From Ferruginibacter sp. (GTDB lineage: Bacteria > Bacteroidota > Bacteroidia > Chitinophagales > Chitinophagaceae), in NCBI GenBank assembly GCA_025357775.1, contig JANXOQ010000267.1:1-7487 (forward strand): 7,487 nt of DNA, read 5' to 3'. The position numbers were made by a program, and so were the translations under genes. Below are positions 1 through 6,428 of this stretch, piece by piece; the stretch's first letter is position 1; every line of letters begins with the position of its first letter. The notes under the pieces were generated by a model, which was given only the letters and a program-made list of their open reading frames with translations, made no database searches and was not told the origin of the DNA.

Positions 1-1
1 G

Positions 2-124
2 TTTAAATCACTTCAAACTGCAAATGTATTTGCTGTGCTTAGGTCTGTTATTGATACATCCATCAAAAATGGAAAAAATGTATTAAACGCTTTACATTTA
101 ATCGCTACTTTTGAGGCTGAATAG
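2..124 (+). CDS. 3' end of a transposase-like gene (IS66-like C-terminus), cut by the window edge
   Basis: An open frame enters from the left edge and ends at TAG 122-124, giving 40 residues. The tail reads FKSLQTANVFAVLRSVIDTS followed by IKNGKNVLNALHLIATFEAE. From memory, the pattern FxS..gA..FA.lRSviDT..k.g.nvl.aL resembles the extreme C-terminus of IS66-family transposases, downstream of the DDE catalytic domain. No catalytic residues are inside the window, so the family is an inference from a short stretch. If correct, an insertion sequence lies to the left and its right end should fall near or just after this stop. I could not recognise a terminal inverted repeat in 125-204. The next gene starts about 80 bases downstream on the same strand. 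Alternatively this is the tail of an unrelated protein. That the frame is coding is more certain than its identity. Confidence 0.5.
   Translation, partial: FKSLQTANVFAVLRSVIDTSIKNGKNVLNALHLIATFEAE
106..113 (+). promoter_or_regulatory. possible Bacteroidota -7 box (TACTTTTG)
   Basis: TACTTTTG matches the Bacteroidota -7 consensus TAnnTTTG. It lies about 91 bases before the ATG at 205, inside the last codons of the upstream gene. No clear TTG-type -33 element sits at the expected distance, and the box falls in coding sequence, so a chance match is quite possible. If real, it would drive the surface-protein gene from within the transposase 3' end. Confidence 0.2.
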
Positions 125-241
125 TTACCAAAAAGATAAAATGTATTACTACATATAATTTTTTGTTAAAATATCTTCACAGCGAATAATTAAAATGATA
201 CAATATGATAAAAATTTACAAAAATTGTTTCAGTACTCATC

Positions 242-2224
242 TTGCTGGCAATTCAATTTTCAAATAAAGGTCAAAACTGCTCTGTAAATGCAGGCGTAAC
301 TACCAACTACTGCCCACAAGAACAAATGAACTTGTATGGCAATGTAAGTGGTTTGTACAATGCCAGTACCATTACTTGGAGCCAAATAAGTGGCCCAGCA
401 GTTACAATTGGCAATGTAAATAGCCTTACTACTACATGTGGTTTGGCTACAGCAGGTGCTACTTATGTATTTAGAATATCTGCTACTTGTACAGATGCTA
501 ATGTGGTTACAAATAATGTAACTTATACGGTAACTGCTCCAACACCTGCACCACCTGCAGCAGTAGCTGGTGCTACTATTAATGCTGGCTGCAAATTATT
601 TGGTAGCCCAATAGCATTAAACGCAACACCTGCCCCTACAGGTTTTATTGGCACATGGACACTTATTAAAGACTTTTTTACACCAAATGTAGCAGGTGTT
701 TTTAGCAACCCCAATAGTGCGACTAGTAATTTTATACCCTCTCAAATTGTAATAGGAAGCCCTAATTGGACTTGCACTGTAACTCCAAATACTTATAAAC
801 TAAGATGGACTTTGGTAAGTACCACTCCGCCTCCTGTAAATTGTCCAACTGCACAAACCAGTACTTTTTCCGACGTTATTGTTAATGCTGCTATGTACAA
901 CCCTTTAGATGTAAGGGTAATAACACCTGGCTGTGGCAATGCAAGTACCACTACCTATTTATATGGTACCTGCTCTGGTGATGGTACCTCTGCATGGAGC
1001 TTGGTAAGTGGCCCAGCAGGCTATGTATATGCAGGTGTAAGTACACAAAATGCAACTTTATCAGGTTTATCAAGTGGAACTTATACATTTAGATATACCA
1101 CTACTGGTACCTGTGCTGCTGGTACTAAAGATGTAACTTTTACAATTGCCAATGGTACTAATTTTGCTGTAACCAGCTCTAATGCCAACCTTGGAAATAT
1201 AACTACTGGCTTTTGCGGTGGCAGCATGCCAGCCTCTTTACAACTGGCAGCAAATGCCCCTAACGTTGGTGAAACAGGTACTTGGGTTTCATTGAGTGGT
1301 GGTACAACGGTATCTTTTTCACCCAATGCAAATGACCCTAATGCTGTAATAACTAGGATGACAAAGGGTGGGTCTCCCTATACACTAAGATGGGTAATTT
1401 CCAGTGCATTAGGTTGTACGAGTGCTACAGATATTACCTTACAATATGTAAACCCACTTGCAGGGGCTTCTCTAAATTTAAAATCAATTTGTGATATTTC
1501 AACTTTTAATTCTGACTATCAAGCTGGTCCTCCATACAACAATTGTACACCAAACGTATATAAAGACTTTATTTTTATTGGTTATAGTTTGTTTCAAGGA
1601 CAATTAGGTTATTACGACGATGGTTGGGAGTTAAAAGCAATGAATTTAGCAACTAAGCCAACTGGGGCTTCTGATACCTATGGATTTACACCTTCGAACT
1701 ATTCGTATTCAGGCGGTAGGTTTTTATTAATAGACTGTGCAGGTAGTGGATTTTATTTTACTTTATCTTTAAATGGATTATCAGGCAATACTTTAAACGT
1801 TTACCACCAATTTCCATTTACGCCTGGCTCATACACTGGCACTTTAGTTATGAGAAATAGTTTGTGTGGAGCAGAGGCAACTATTCCATTTAAAATTGAT
1901 TTAAGTCATGATGCTTTTATTGCAAATGCAGGTACTGACCAAAATTTAGCCTGTAATGTTGTATCTACCAATCTTTCTGGTAATAATCCTATAGTAACTA
2001 CTCCTTTTTTTGGTGCTGGTACTTGGTCGCAAATAAGTGGCCCTAATACTGCGGTTATTGCCGATAAAAATGACAGAAGCTCACTAATAAGTTCGCTGGT
2101 TGCTGGTACATATTCATTTATGTGGAGTATAGGCAGTGGAGATTTTTGCCCACCAAAGCAAGATACCGTGGTGGTAAAAGTAAGTACTGGGTTACCCTCA
2201 GCGATTACTGCGGGTGCTAACTGA
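242..2224 (+). CDS. N-terminal half of the modular T9SS surface protein (modules 1-7a)
   Basis: This 660-codon segment opens at TTG 242 only because no in-frame ATG is available; TTG lies in the middle of the signal-peptide core and is unlikely to be the native start. Numbering from TTG, the modules begin near residues 16, 105, 222, 308, 409 and 560, with a seventh starting at 654. Most carry a GTW or TW strand followed by SGP (WSQISGP at 46, WSLVSGP at 252, WSQISGP at 595) and end in a GTYxFxW/Y strand plus Cys. This is the PKD/Ig-like module common in Bacteroidota adhesins and gliding-motility-associated surface proteins. Module 5 (409-557) is divergent and lacks GTW. The segment ends at TGA 2222-2224 inside module 7. 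Without the sorting domain encoded downstream, a product of this half alone could not be anchored by T9SS. The role is inferred as adhesion or a surface layer; ligand unknown. Confidence 0.7.
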   Translation: MLAIQFSNKGQNCSVNAGVTTNYCPQEQMNLYGNVSGLYNASTITWSQISGPAVTIGNVNSLTTTCGLATAGATYVFRISATCTDANVVTNNVTYTVTAPTPAPPAAVAGATINAGCKLFGSPIALNATPAPTGFIGTWTLIKDFFTPNVAGVFSNPNSATSNFIPSQIVIGSPNWTCTVTPNTYKLRWTLVSTTPPPVNCPTAQTSTFSDVIVNAAMYNPLDVRVITPGCGNASTTTYLYGTCSGDGTSAWSLVSGPAGYVYAGVSTQNATLSGLSSGTYTFRYTTTGTCAAGTKDVTFTIANGTNFAVTSSNANLGNITTGFCGGSMPASLQLAANAPNVGETGTWVSLSGGTTVSFSPNANDPNAVITRMTKGGSPYTLRWVISSALGCTSATDITLQYVNPLAGASLNLKSICDISTFNSDYQAGPPYNNCTPNVYKDFIFIGYSLFQGQLGYYDDGWELKAMNLATKPTGASDTYGFTPSNYSYSGGRFLLIDCAGSGFYFTLSLNGLSGNTLNVYHQFPFTPGSYTGTLVMRNSLCGAEATIPFKIDLSHDAFIANAGTDQNLACNVVSTNLSGNNPIVTTPFFGAGTWSQISGPNTAVIADKNDRSSLISSLVAGTYSFMWSIGSGDFCPPKQDTVVVKVSTGLPSAITAGAN

Positions 2225-4357
2225 ATTATTTGTTTTGGAACACCTTTAAATCTAAAAGCAGATCTGGTACCAACGGGTAATATTACAAATATGCTTACAA
2301 ATACAGGTAGTACGGGCACATGGAGCCAAATAAGCCCCACAACACCTTTGGCTATTTTTGATGATATAAATTCTGCAACACCAACCCTTACTGGCTTGGT
2401 AGCAAGCACCGTGTATACTTTTAGATACACTGCTACAAACCTATGCGGTAGTACAGTTGCCAATGTAAATATTACAACAAATGCTACACAAGGGCCATCT
2501 GCGGCAGTAGCTGGTAGCAATGTTTGTGTTGCAGTTGGTACATCAGTTATAAATTTGAGTGCGGTGGCACCTCTAACAGGTACTGGTACTTGGAGTAAAC
2601 TAGTAGCTGGTAACCCTGGGGTAATAACAACCCCTACAAATGCGACTACTACAGTAACTGGTATAACACCTAATAATGTATATGGTTACATTTACACCAC
2701 TTCTTTAGCTGGTTGTGCTAGTAGCACTGATACTGTTTTTATGGCAAATACTGGTGCAAGTTTATCTGTAGCCAATGCTGGCATAGACAAAGAAGTTTGT
2801 GCTGCCGCAGGGGTAAATACTGTTGCATTATCTGCTGTTGCATCAATAAACGGCTTAGGTACTTGGACACAAGAGTCTGGCCCAGTAGGAGTACTCTTTA
2901 GCAATGCAAATGACCCAAGTTGTGTAGTAACGTTGCCAATAAATGGAAAGTACGAATTTAGATGGACCATTAGCAACGGAGCATGCCCTAGCACTACTGA
3001 TGTAGTAAGGGTAATATTTTACAACAAACCTAGTTTGGCTGTAGCAACCACAAGCGATGCTACACTGTGTGGTGCTAGCAATGGTGTTATAGCAATAAAT
3101 GCAATAGCGCCTACTACTGTTATTTACAGCTGGATTGCACTAACCAACAACCCAGTTATTATTGCTAATTCAACAAGTGCATCTACTACCGCTACTGTGT
3201 TGTCAGGCACTACTTTATTGCGATGGACAGTTGCCTCTCCTTCATCCGTTTGCCCATCAAGCTTTGATGATGTGTTGGTAAAATATATACCTACTGCAAA
3301 TGCTGGCAAGGATACTGCTTTTTGTAAGGCTACAAGTATTATACTAAAAGGTAGCAATGCTGGTGCAGGTGTTGGCACATGGACGCTGGTAAGTGGCCCA
3401 AATACACCCACATTAACAAAGCAGGGAGACGATAGCACTTACTCTGCAAGCCCAATGCTAACAGGTACATATGTATATAGGTGGACAGTAACGGCTGTAG
3501 GTTGTGCTACTACTTTTGATGATGTAAATATTGCAATAGATGCAGTTACAAACCCTGCAGCAGGTGTAGATTTGTGCTCTATTACTAATAAAGCAATAAC
3601 GCTTACTGGTAACACTATACCAGTAGGTACTACCGCTACTTGGAGTGTATATAGCCAGCCTAGTGGTTCTTCAGCAGGTACTTTTTCAGCTGCAAATGCT
3701 TCGGTTACCAATTATACGAATCCTAATGCAGCAGGTGTTTATAATTTTCAGTACCAATTTAAAAAAGGAGCATGCACCATATTAGATTATGTGCAAGTAA
3801 ATGTAACAACCCAATCTGTTGCAAAACCCGATATAAAATTGTGTAACAATGGCTCGTTTACCATGGCAGCAAATGTAGCCGATGTGGCAGCTGCTGAAAC
3901 CGGCATGTGGAGTTTTTATAACAAATTTCCTGCTGCTTCGCCAGCCGTTATTACCAACACTGTTTTAAATACAACTACAGTCACTAGTTTAAATGCTGGC
4001 GACTCAGTAAATTTAATATGGACAATTACACCAGCTGGTGGTTGTGCCGCCATTAAAGACACTGTTGCTGTTGTAAATAGAGCAATTATTACTGCTAGCG
4101 TCTCTGCAGCTGCTACGTATTGCGATAATTTATCTGGTTTAAACCTTAATGGAAATAGCCCACTACCAGGTACAGGTGCTTGGGTACTTGTAAGCAAGCC
4201 AGCAGGTGCTCCTAACCCAGTATGGTCAAACCAAAATACTCGAAATGCAAATGTAAAAGGGTTAACAATTGGTAGCTACACATTTCAGTATAAAATAACA
4301 AATGCACCATGTGCTGCTAGTACCAATAATGTAGTTATTTCAAGCAGTTGTACAATT
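287..4357 (+). repeat. array of about 14 degenerate Ig/PKD-like protein modules
   Basis: Diverged tandem modules start near nucleotides 287, 554, 905, 1163, 1466, 1919, 2201, 2501, 2768, 3047, 3296, 3554, 3821 and 4097. Shared pattern: an entry strand (AGxD/AGxN or similar) and first Cys, a hydrophobic strand, GTWxxxSGP, an asparagine/threonine-rich segment, GTYxFRWT, then a second Cys before (S/T)TDxV. The repeats are conserved at protein level. At DNA level only short identities persist, for example the 14-base TGGAGCCAAATAAG at 377-390 and again at 2321-2334. Module 2 is longer and module 5 does not fit the pattern. Boundaries are by eye and good to about 10 residues. Confidence 0.8.
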
Positions 4358-4888
4358 TTGCCAGTAACTTTAAGGGGGTTTAGCATAATAGAAAAAAACT
4401 GTACCGCAGTATTAAGTTGGATAAGCGAAACAGAAATAAACCTTAATAAATATGAAGTAGAATACAGCACAAATGCCACTGCTTATAACAAAATAGGAGA
4501 ATTACTTGGTAAAGGCAGTAACAACAGTTATTCATTTACCAACAAAATCTTAATAGATGGAAAGGGCTATTACAGGCTTAAAGTGGTAGATATTGATGGT
4601 AAATATTCTTACAGCGATATTATTGTTTCAAATGTTAAATGTGGAGGAAAATTAATTTCTGTTTTTCCTAACCCTGCCAATAATATTTTAGATATAAATG
4701 TTGAAGGCTATTCTACTAAATTAAAAATGAGTTTCATTGATATGTCTGGTAGGTTAATTATGCAAAATCAATTAAGCAATGGCATAAATAAAATTGATTG
4801 CTCAAAAATTTCTTCTGGCACATATACCATTACATGTAAAGATGAAAATGGTAATGTAGAAAATAGAAAAGTGACGATAGCGCATTAA
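2291..4888 (+). CDS. C-terminal half of the modular T9SS surface protein (modules 7b-14, FN3-like domain, T9SS sorting tail)
   Basis: This 865-codon segment begins at ATG 2291 only because that is the first Met after the TGA; the reading frame is open from 2225 and the 22 preceding codons continue module 7, so 2291 is not a native start and there is no signal peptide. Module starts are near residues 71, 160, 253, 336, 422, 511 and 603, each about 85-93 residues, with GTWT or TWS strands and paired Cys. Residues 691-784 (PVTLRGFSII... LSWISETEINLNKYEVEYS) form the FN3-like domain that often precedes T9SS tails. Residues 787-865 are a T9SS type A sorting domain: VFPNPANN, then a DMSGRLI strand, SSGTYTI and the terminal KVTIAH. 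In T9SS substrates this domain directs passage across the outer membrane and is then cleaved, with surface anchoring. The gene ends in TAA, followed by a strong hairpin at 4923-4960. Confidence 0.8.
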   Translation: MLTNTGSTGTWSQISPTTPLAIFDDINSATPTLTGLVASTVYTFRYTATNLCGSTVANVNITTNATQGPSAAVAGSNVCVAVGTSVINLSAVAPLTGTGTWSKLVAGNPGVITTPTNATTTVTGITPNNVYGYIYTTSLAGCASSTDTVFMANTGASLSVANAGIDKEVCAAAGVNTVALSAVASINGLGTWTQESGPVGVLFSNANDPSCVVTLPINGKYEFRWTISNGACPSTTDVVRVIFYNKPSLAVATTSDATLCGASNGVIAINAIAPTTVIYSWIALTNNPVIIANSTSASTTATVLSGTTLLRWTVASPSSVCPSSFDDVLVKYIPTANAGKDTAFCKATSIILKGSNAGAGVGTWTLVSGPNTPTLTKQGDDSTYSASPMLTGTYVYRWTVTAVGCATTFDDVNIAIDAVTNPAAGVDLCSITNKAITLTGNTIPVGTTATWSVYSQPSGSSAGTFSAANASVTNYTNPNAAGVYNFQYQFKKGACTILDYVQVNVTTQSVAKPDIKLCNNGSFTMAANVADVAAAETGMWSFYNKFPAASPAVITNTVLNTTTVTSLNAGDSVNLIWTITPAGGCAAIKDTVAVVNRAIITASVSAAATYCDNLSGLNLNGNSPLPGTGAWVLVSKPAGAPNPVWSNQNTRNANVKGLTIGSYTFQYKITNAPCAASTNNVVISSSCTILPVTLRGFSIIEKNCTAVLSWISETEINLNKYEVEYSTNATAYNKIGELLGKGSNNSYSFTNKILIDGKGYYRLKVVDIDGKYSYSDIIVSNVKCGGKLISVFPNPANNILDINVEGYSTKLKMSFIDMSGRLIMQNQLSNGINKIDCSKISSGTYTITCKDENGNVENRKVTIAH
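4649..4885 (+). other. T9SS type A C-terminal sorting domain
   Basis: About 79 residues at the very end of the surface protein. It opens KLISVFPNPANNILDI, continues with KMSFIDMSGRLIMQNQ, and closes with SSGTYTITC and KVTIAH. The FPNP opening, the central xDxxGR strand, the SSGxY strand and a terminal K-V-x-I are hallmarks of the Por secretion tail (TIGR04183/PF18962-type). It marks the protein as a T9SS cargo and therefore the host as a T9SS-bearing member of the Bacteroidota. Confidence 0.9.
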
Positions 4889-4922
4889 AAATGTGTTAGA
4901 CTAAATATTTATTTCATACAAT

Positions 4923-4960
4923 AAAATACCCCATTCATATTATTATGTTTGGGGTATTTT
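4923..4960. terminator. bidirectional hairpin terminator between convergent genes
   Basis: AAAATACCCCA (4923-4933) pairs perfectly with TGGGGTATTTT (4950-4960), an 11-bp stem. The loop holds an extra 4-bp pairing, CATA 4936-4939 with TATG 4944-4947. On the + strand the stem runs into TTTTTAT, a U-rich tail 34 bases after the surface-protein stop. On the - strand it is followed by TTTTATTGT, about 140 bases after the folC stop. It is therefore suited to end both convergent transcripts; the + strand use is more certain. Confidence 0.8.
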
Positions 4961-5003
4961 TATATTAGCTATTTGGGTTTTTGCCGATGTTGGTAATTTT
5001 GTT

Positions 5004-5044
5004 TATATCAATGTCGTTTATTTAGTAACAATAAAATTGATATA
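5004..5044. repeat. 9-bp inverted repeat in the convergent intergenic region
   Basis: TATATCAAT (5004-5012) and ATTGATATA (5036-5044) are perfect inverted copies separated by 23 bases. An 8-base palindrome GGGCGCCC (5045-5052) follows directly. No T-run follows either arm, so it is a poor intrinsic terminator. It may be a weak RNA structure at the folC 3' end, a protein site, or chance in AT-rich DNA. Confidence 0.4.
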
Positions 5045-5101
5045 GGGCGCCCATAAAACCACCCATCTTCTAAAATACTTTCTCGGACAATAATAAATAA
5101 A

Positions 5102-6394
5102 TCATTCATTCAATTCTGCAATTACATAAAAACTTCCACAAATCATTATTACATCAGTGTTTGCTGCATTTTTTTTTGCAGCTATTAAAGCGTCGTTTAC
5201 GTTATCAAATCCTTCACCAATAAGATTTGCAGCTGTTGCTTTTTCTTGCAAAGTTTTATAAGCCATAGCCCTAGGTATTTGAGCATTGGTAAAATAATAC
5301 ATAGCATTTTTTGGAAACAATTGTAATACGCTATCTACATCTTTATCATTTACAAAACCCAAAATGAAATGTAATTTTACAGAATTGTAAGTTGTGGAAA
5401 GTTGAAATAGCACTTGCTCAATGCCGTCTTTATTATGTGCTACATCTGTAATAACAGTAGGGTTTTGCTGTAAAAGATCCCAACGTCCATGCAAGCCAGT
5501 CATCTCTTTTACTTTAAGTAAACCTTCGTGCAAAGCTGTATTTGGTATCTTTACCCCAACATTTTTTAATTGCTCTACTGCTTCTAAAACAGTACAAATA
5601 TTTTTTGCTTGATATAAACCGGTTAAACCAAATAAATAGGTTTCAATTTTACAAGTCATAATATTACCTAAATCGCATTTTAATAAACTATTTTCTACTT
5701 CAATATTTCTTATATCATACATTTCATCTGCAAAAAATATTTCAGCGTTTTTTTTATTGGCAACATCTATAAAAAGTAGCCTTGTTTCTGGTAGTGATTC
5801 ACCAATAACTACGGGTACATTTTGTTTAATAATACCTGCTTTTTGCATGGCTATTTCAAGTAATGTACTGCCTAAAATATTTTGGTGGTCGTACCCAATA
5901 TTGGTAATGATGGATAGTATAGGTATGATAATGTTGGTGCTATCAAGAAGCCCGCCAAGCCCCGTTTCTATTACGGCAATATCTACTTTTTCTACTGCAA
6001 AATAATCAAAAGCCATAGCTACTGTAAGCTCAAAAAAAGAAGGTTTTATTTCATCTGATTTTTCTTTTGTTCGAGCTACAAATTCTACCACAGCTTCTTG
6101 CTTTATCATTTCGCCATTTATTCTTATTCGTTCTCTAAAATCTTTTATATGTGGCGAAGTATATAAGCCAGTTTTATAGCCTGCGCTTTGTAATATTGCA
6201 GCTAATGTATGTGAAGTGCTGCCTTTGCCATTGGTGCCAGCTATGTGAATAGTTTTAAAAGTATTTTGTGGATTTCCAATGCTCTTACAGAGTTCAATAG
6301 TGTTGTGTAAATTTGCTTTGTAAGCAGCAGCACCTACACGGCTAAACATGGGTAGTTGTGCGTATAAGTAATCAATTGTTTGTTGGTAAGTCAT
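5102..6394 (-). CDS. folC: bifunctional dihydrofolate synthase / folylpolyglutamate synthase
   Basis: A cytoplasmic Mur-ligase-fold enzyme that adds L-glutamate to dihydropteroate, making dihydrofolate, and to tetrahydrofolates, using ATP. The length of 430 residues is near the family norm (E. coli FolC 422). Visible motifs: ATP-binding GTNGKGST 53-60; SPHIKDFRERIRING 80-94 (substrate loop); ETGLGGLLDSTN 143-154 (the GLGGxxD signature); ITNIGYDHQNILGST 163-177; MQKAGIIK 183-190, with K185 at the usually carbamylated lysine; HGRWD 302-306 and the C-terminal-domain DVAHN 317-321; and a CGSFYVIAE end. The start is ATG at 6392-6394 (MTYQQTIDYL), because Bacteroidota FolC proteins begin this way. 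A longer in-frame start at 6487 adds 31 unrelated residues and overlaps tonB, so I reject it. It lies 34 bases downstream of tonB on the same strand, probably in one operon. L149 sits where many homologues have Arg (GGRxD). The stop is TGA. Confidence 0.93.
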   Translation of the reverse strand: MTYQQTIDYLYAQLPMFSRVGAAAYKANLHNTIELCKSIGNPQNTFKTIHIAGTNGKGSTSHTLAAILQSAGYKTGLYTSPHIKDFRERIRINGEMIKQEAVVEFVARTKEKSDEIKPSFFELTVAMAFDYFAVEKVDIAVIETGLGGLLDSTNIIIPILSIITNIGYDHQNILGSTLLEIAMQKAGIIKQNVPVVIGESLPETRLLFIDVANKKNAEIFFADEMYDIRNIEVENSLLKCDLGNIMTCKIETYLFGLTGLYQAKNICTVLEAVEQLKNVGVKIPNTALHEGLLKVKEMTGLHGRWDLLQQNPTVITDVAHNKDGIEQVLFQLSTTYNSVKLHFILGFVNDKDVDSVLQLFPKNAMYYFTNAQIPRAMAYKTLQEKATAANLIGEGFDNVNDALIAAKKNAANTDVIMICGSFYVIAELNE

Positions 6395-6428
6395 GTTAAA
6401 AAAAATAGATGGTAGTACAATATTTATC

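Larger units (their letters stand above)
205..4888 (+). pseudogene. T9SS-secreted modular surface protein, whole gene, broken by a frameshift and a nonsense codon
   Basis: This is the ancestral gene inferred by joining the two open segments below. The best start is ATG 205-207 (ATG ATA AAA), but the A-run at 210-214 has five A where six would join it to the downstream frame. With one more A the N-terminus reads MIKKFTKIVSVLILLA, a textbook signal peptide (basic n-region, hydrophobic core), with likely cleavage after the following IQFSNKGQ. As written, the ATG frame stops at TAA 265-267 after 20 residues. The second lesion is TGA 2222-2224; both sides share one frame and the TGA falls inside a repeat module that reads through it (AGAN, stop, IICFGTPLNL). 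The restored product would have about 1560 residues: signal peptide, about 14 Ig/PKD-like modules, an FN3-like domain and a T9SS type A sorting domain. It may be a decaying gene, or an intact gene with two sequencing errors. The sequence alone cannot separate these, but the rest of the frame is otherwise open throughout. Confidence 0.75.

Noticed and set aside
2222..2224. UGA recoding as Trp, Gly or selenocysteine
   Set aside because: Trp is encoded by TGG throughout, folC ends sensibly at TGA, no selenocysteine-type hairpin was evident downstream, and this is not a selenoprotein family.
1906..2520. 204-codon antisense open frame on the - strand across the TGA site
   Set aside because: It is a shadow of the Thr/Ala/Gly-rich repeat coding on the + strand: no recognisable domain, and it runs over module boundaries. 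The same holds for the other antisense frames inside 523-4479.
5013..5057. Tiny - strand ORF MGGFMGALYQFYCY in the folC-surface gene spacer
   Set aside because: Only 14 codons, preceded by an in-frame TAG, no conserved context; treated as chance.
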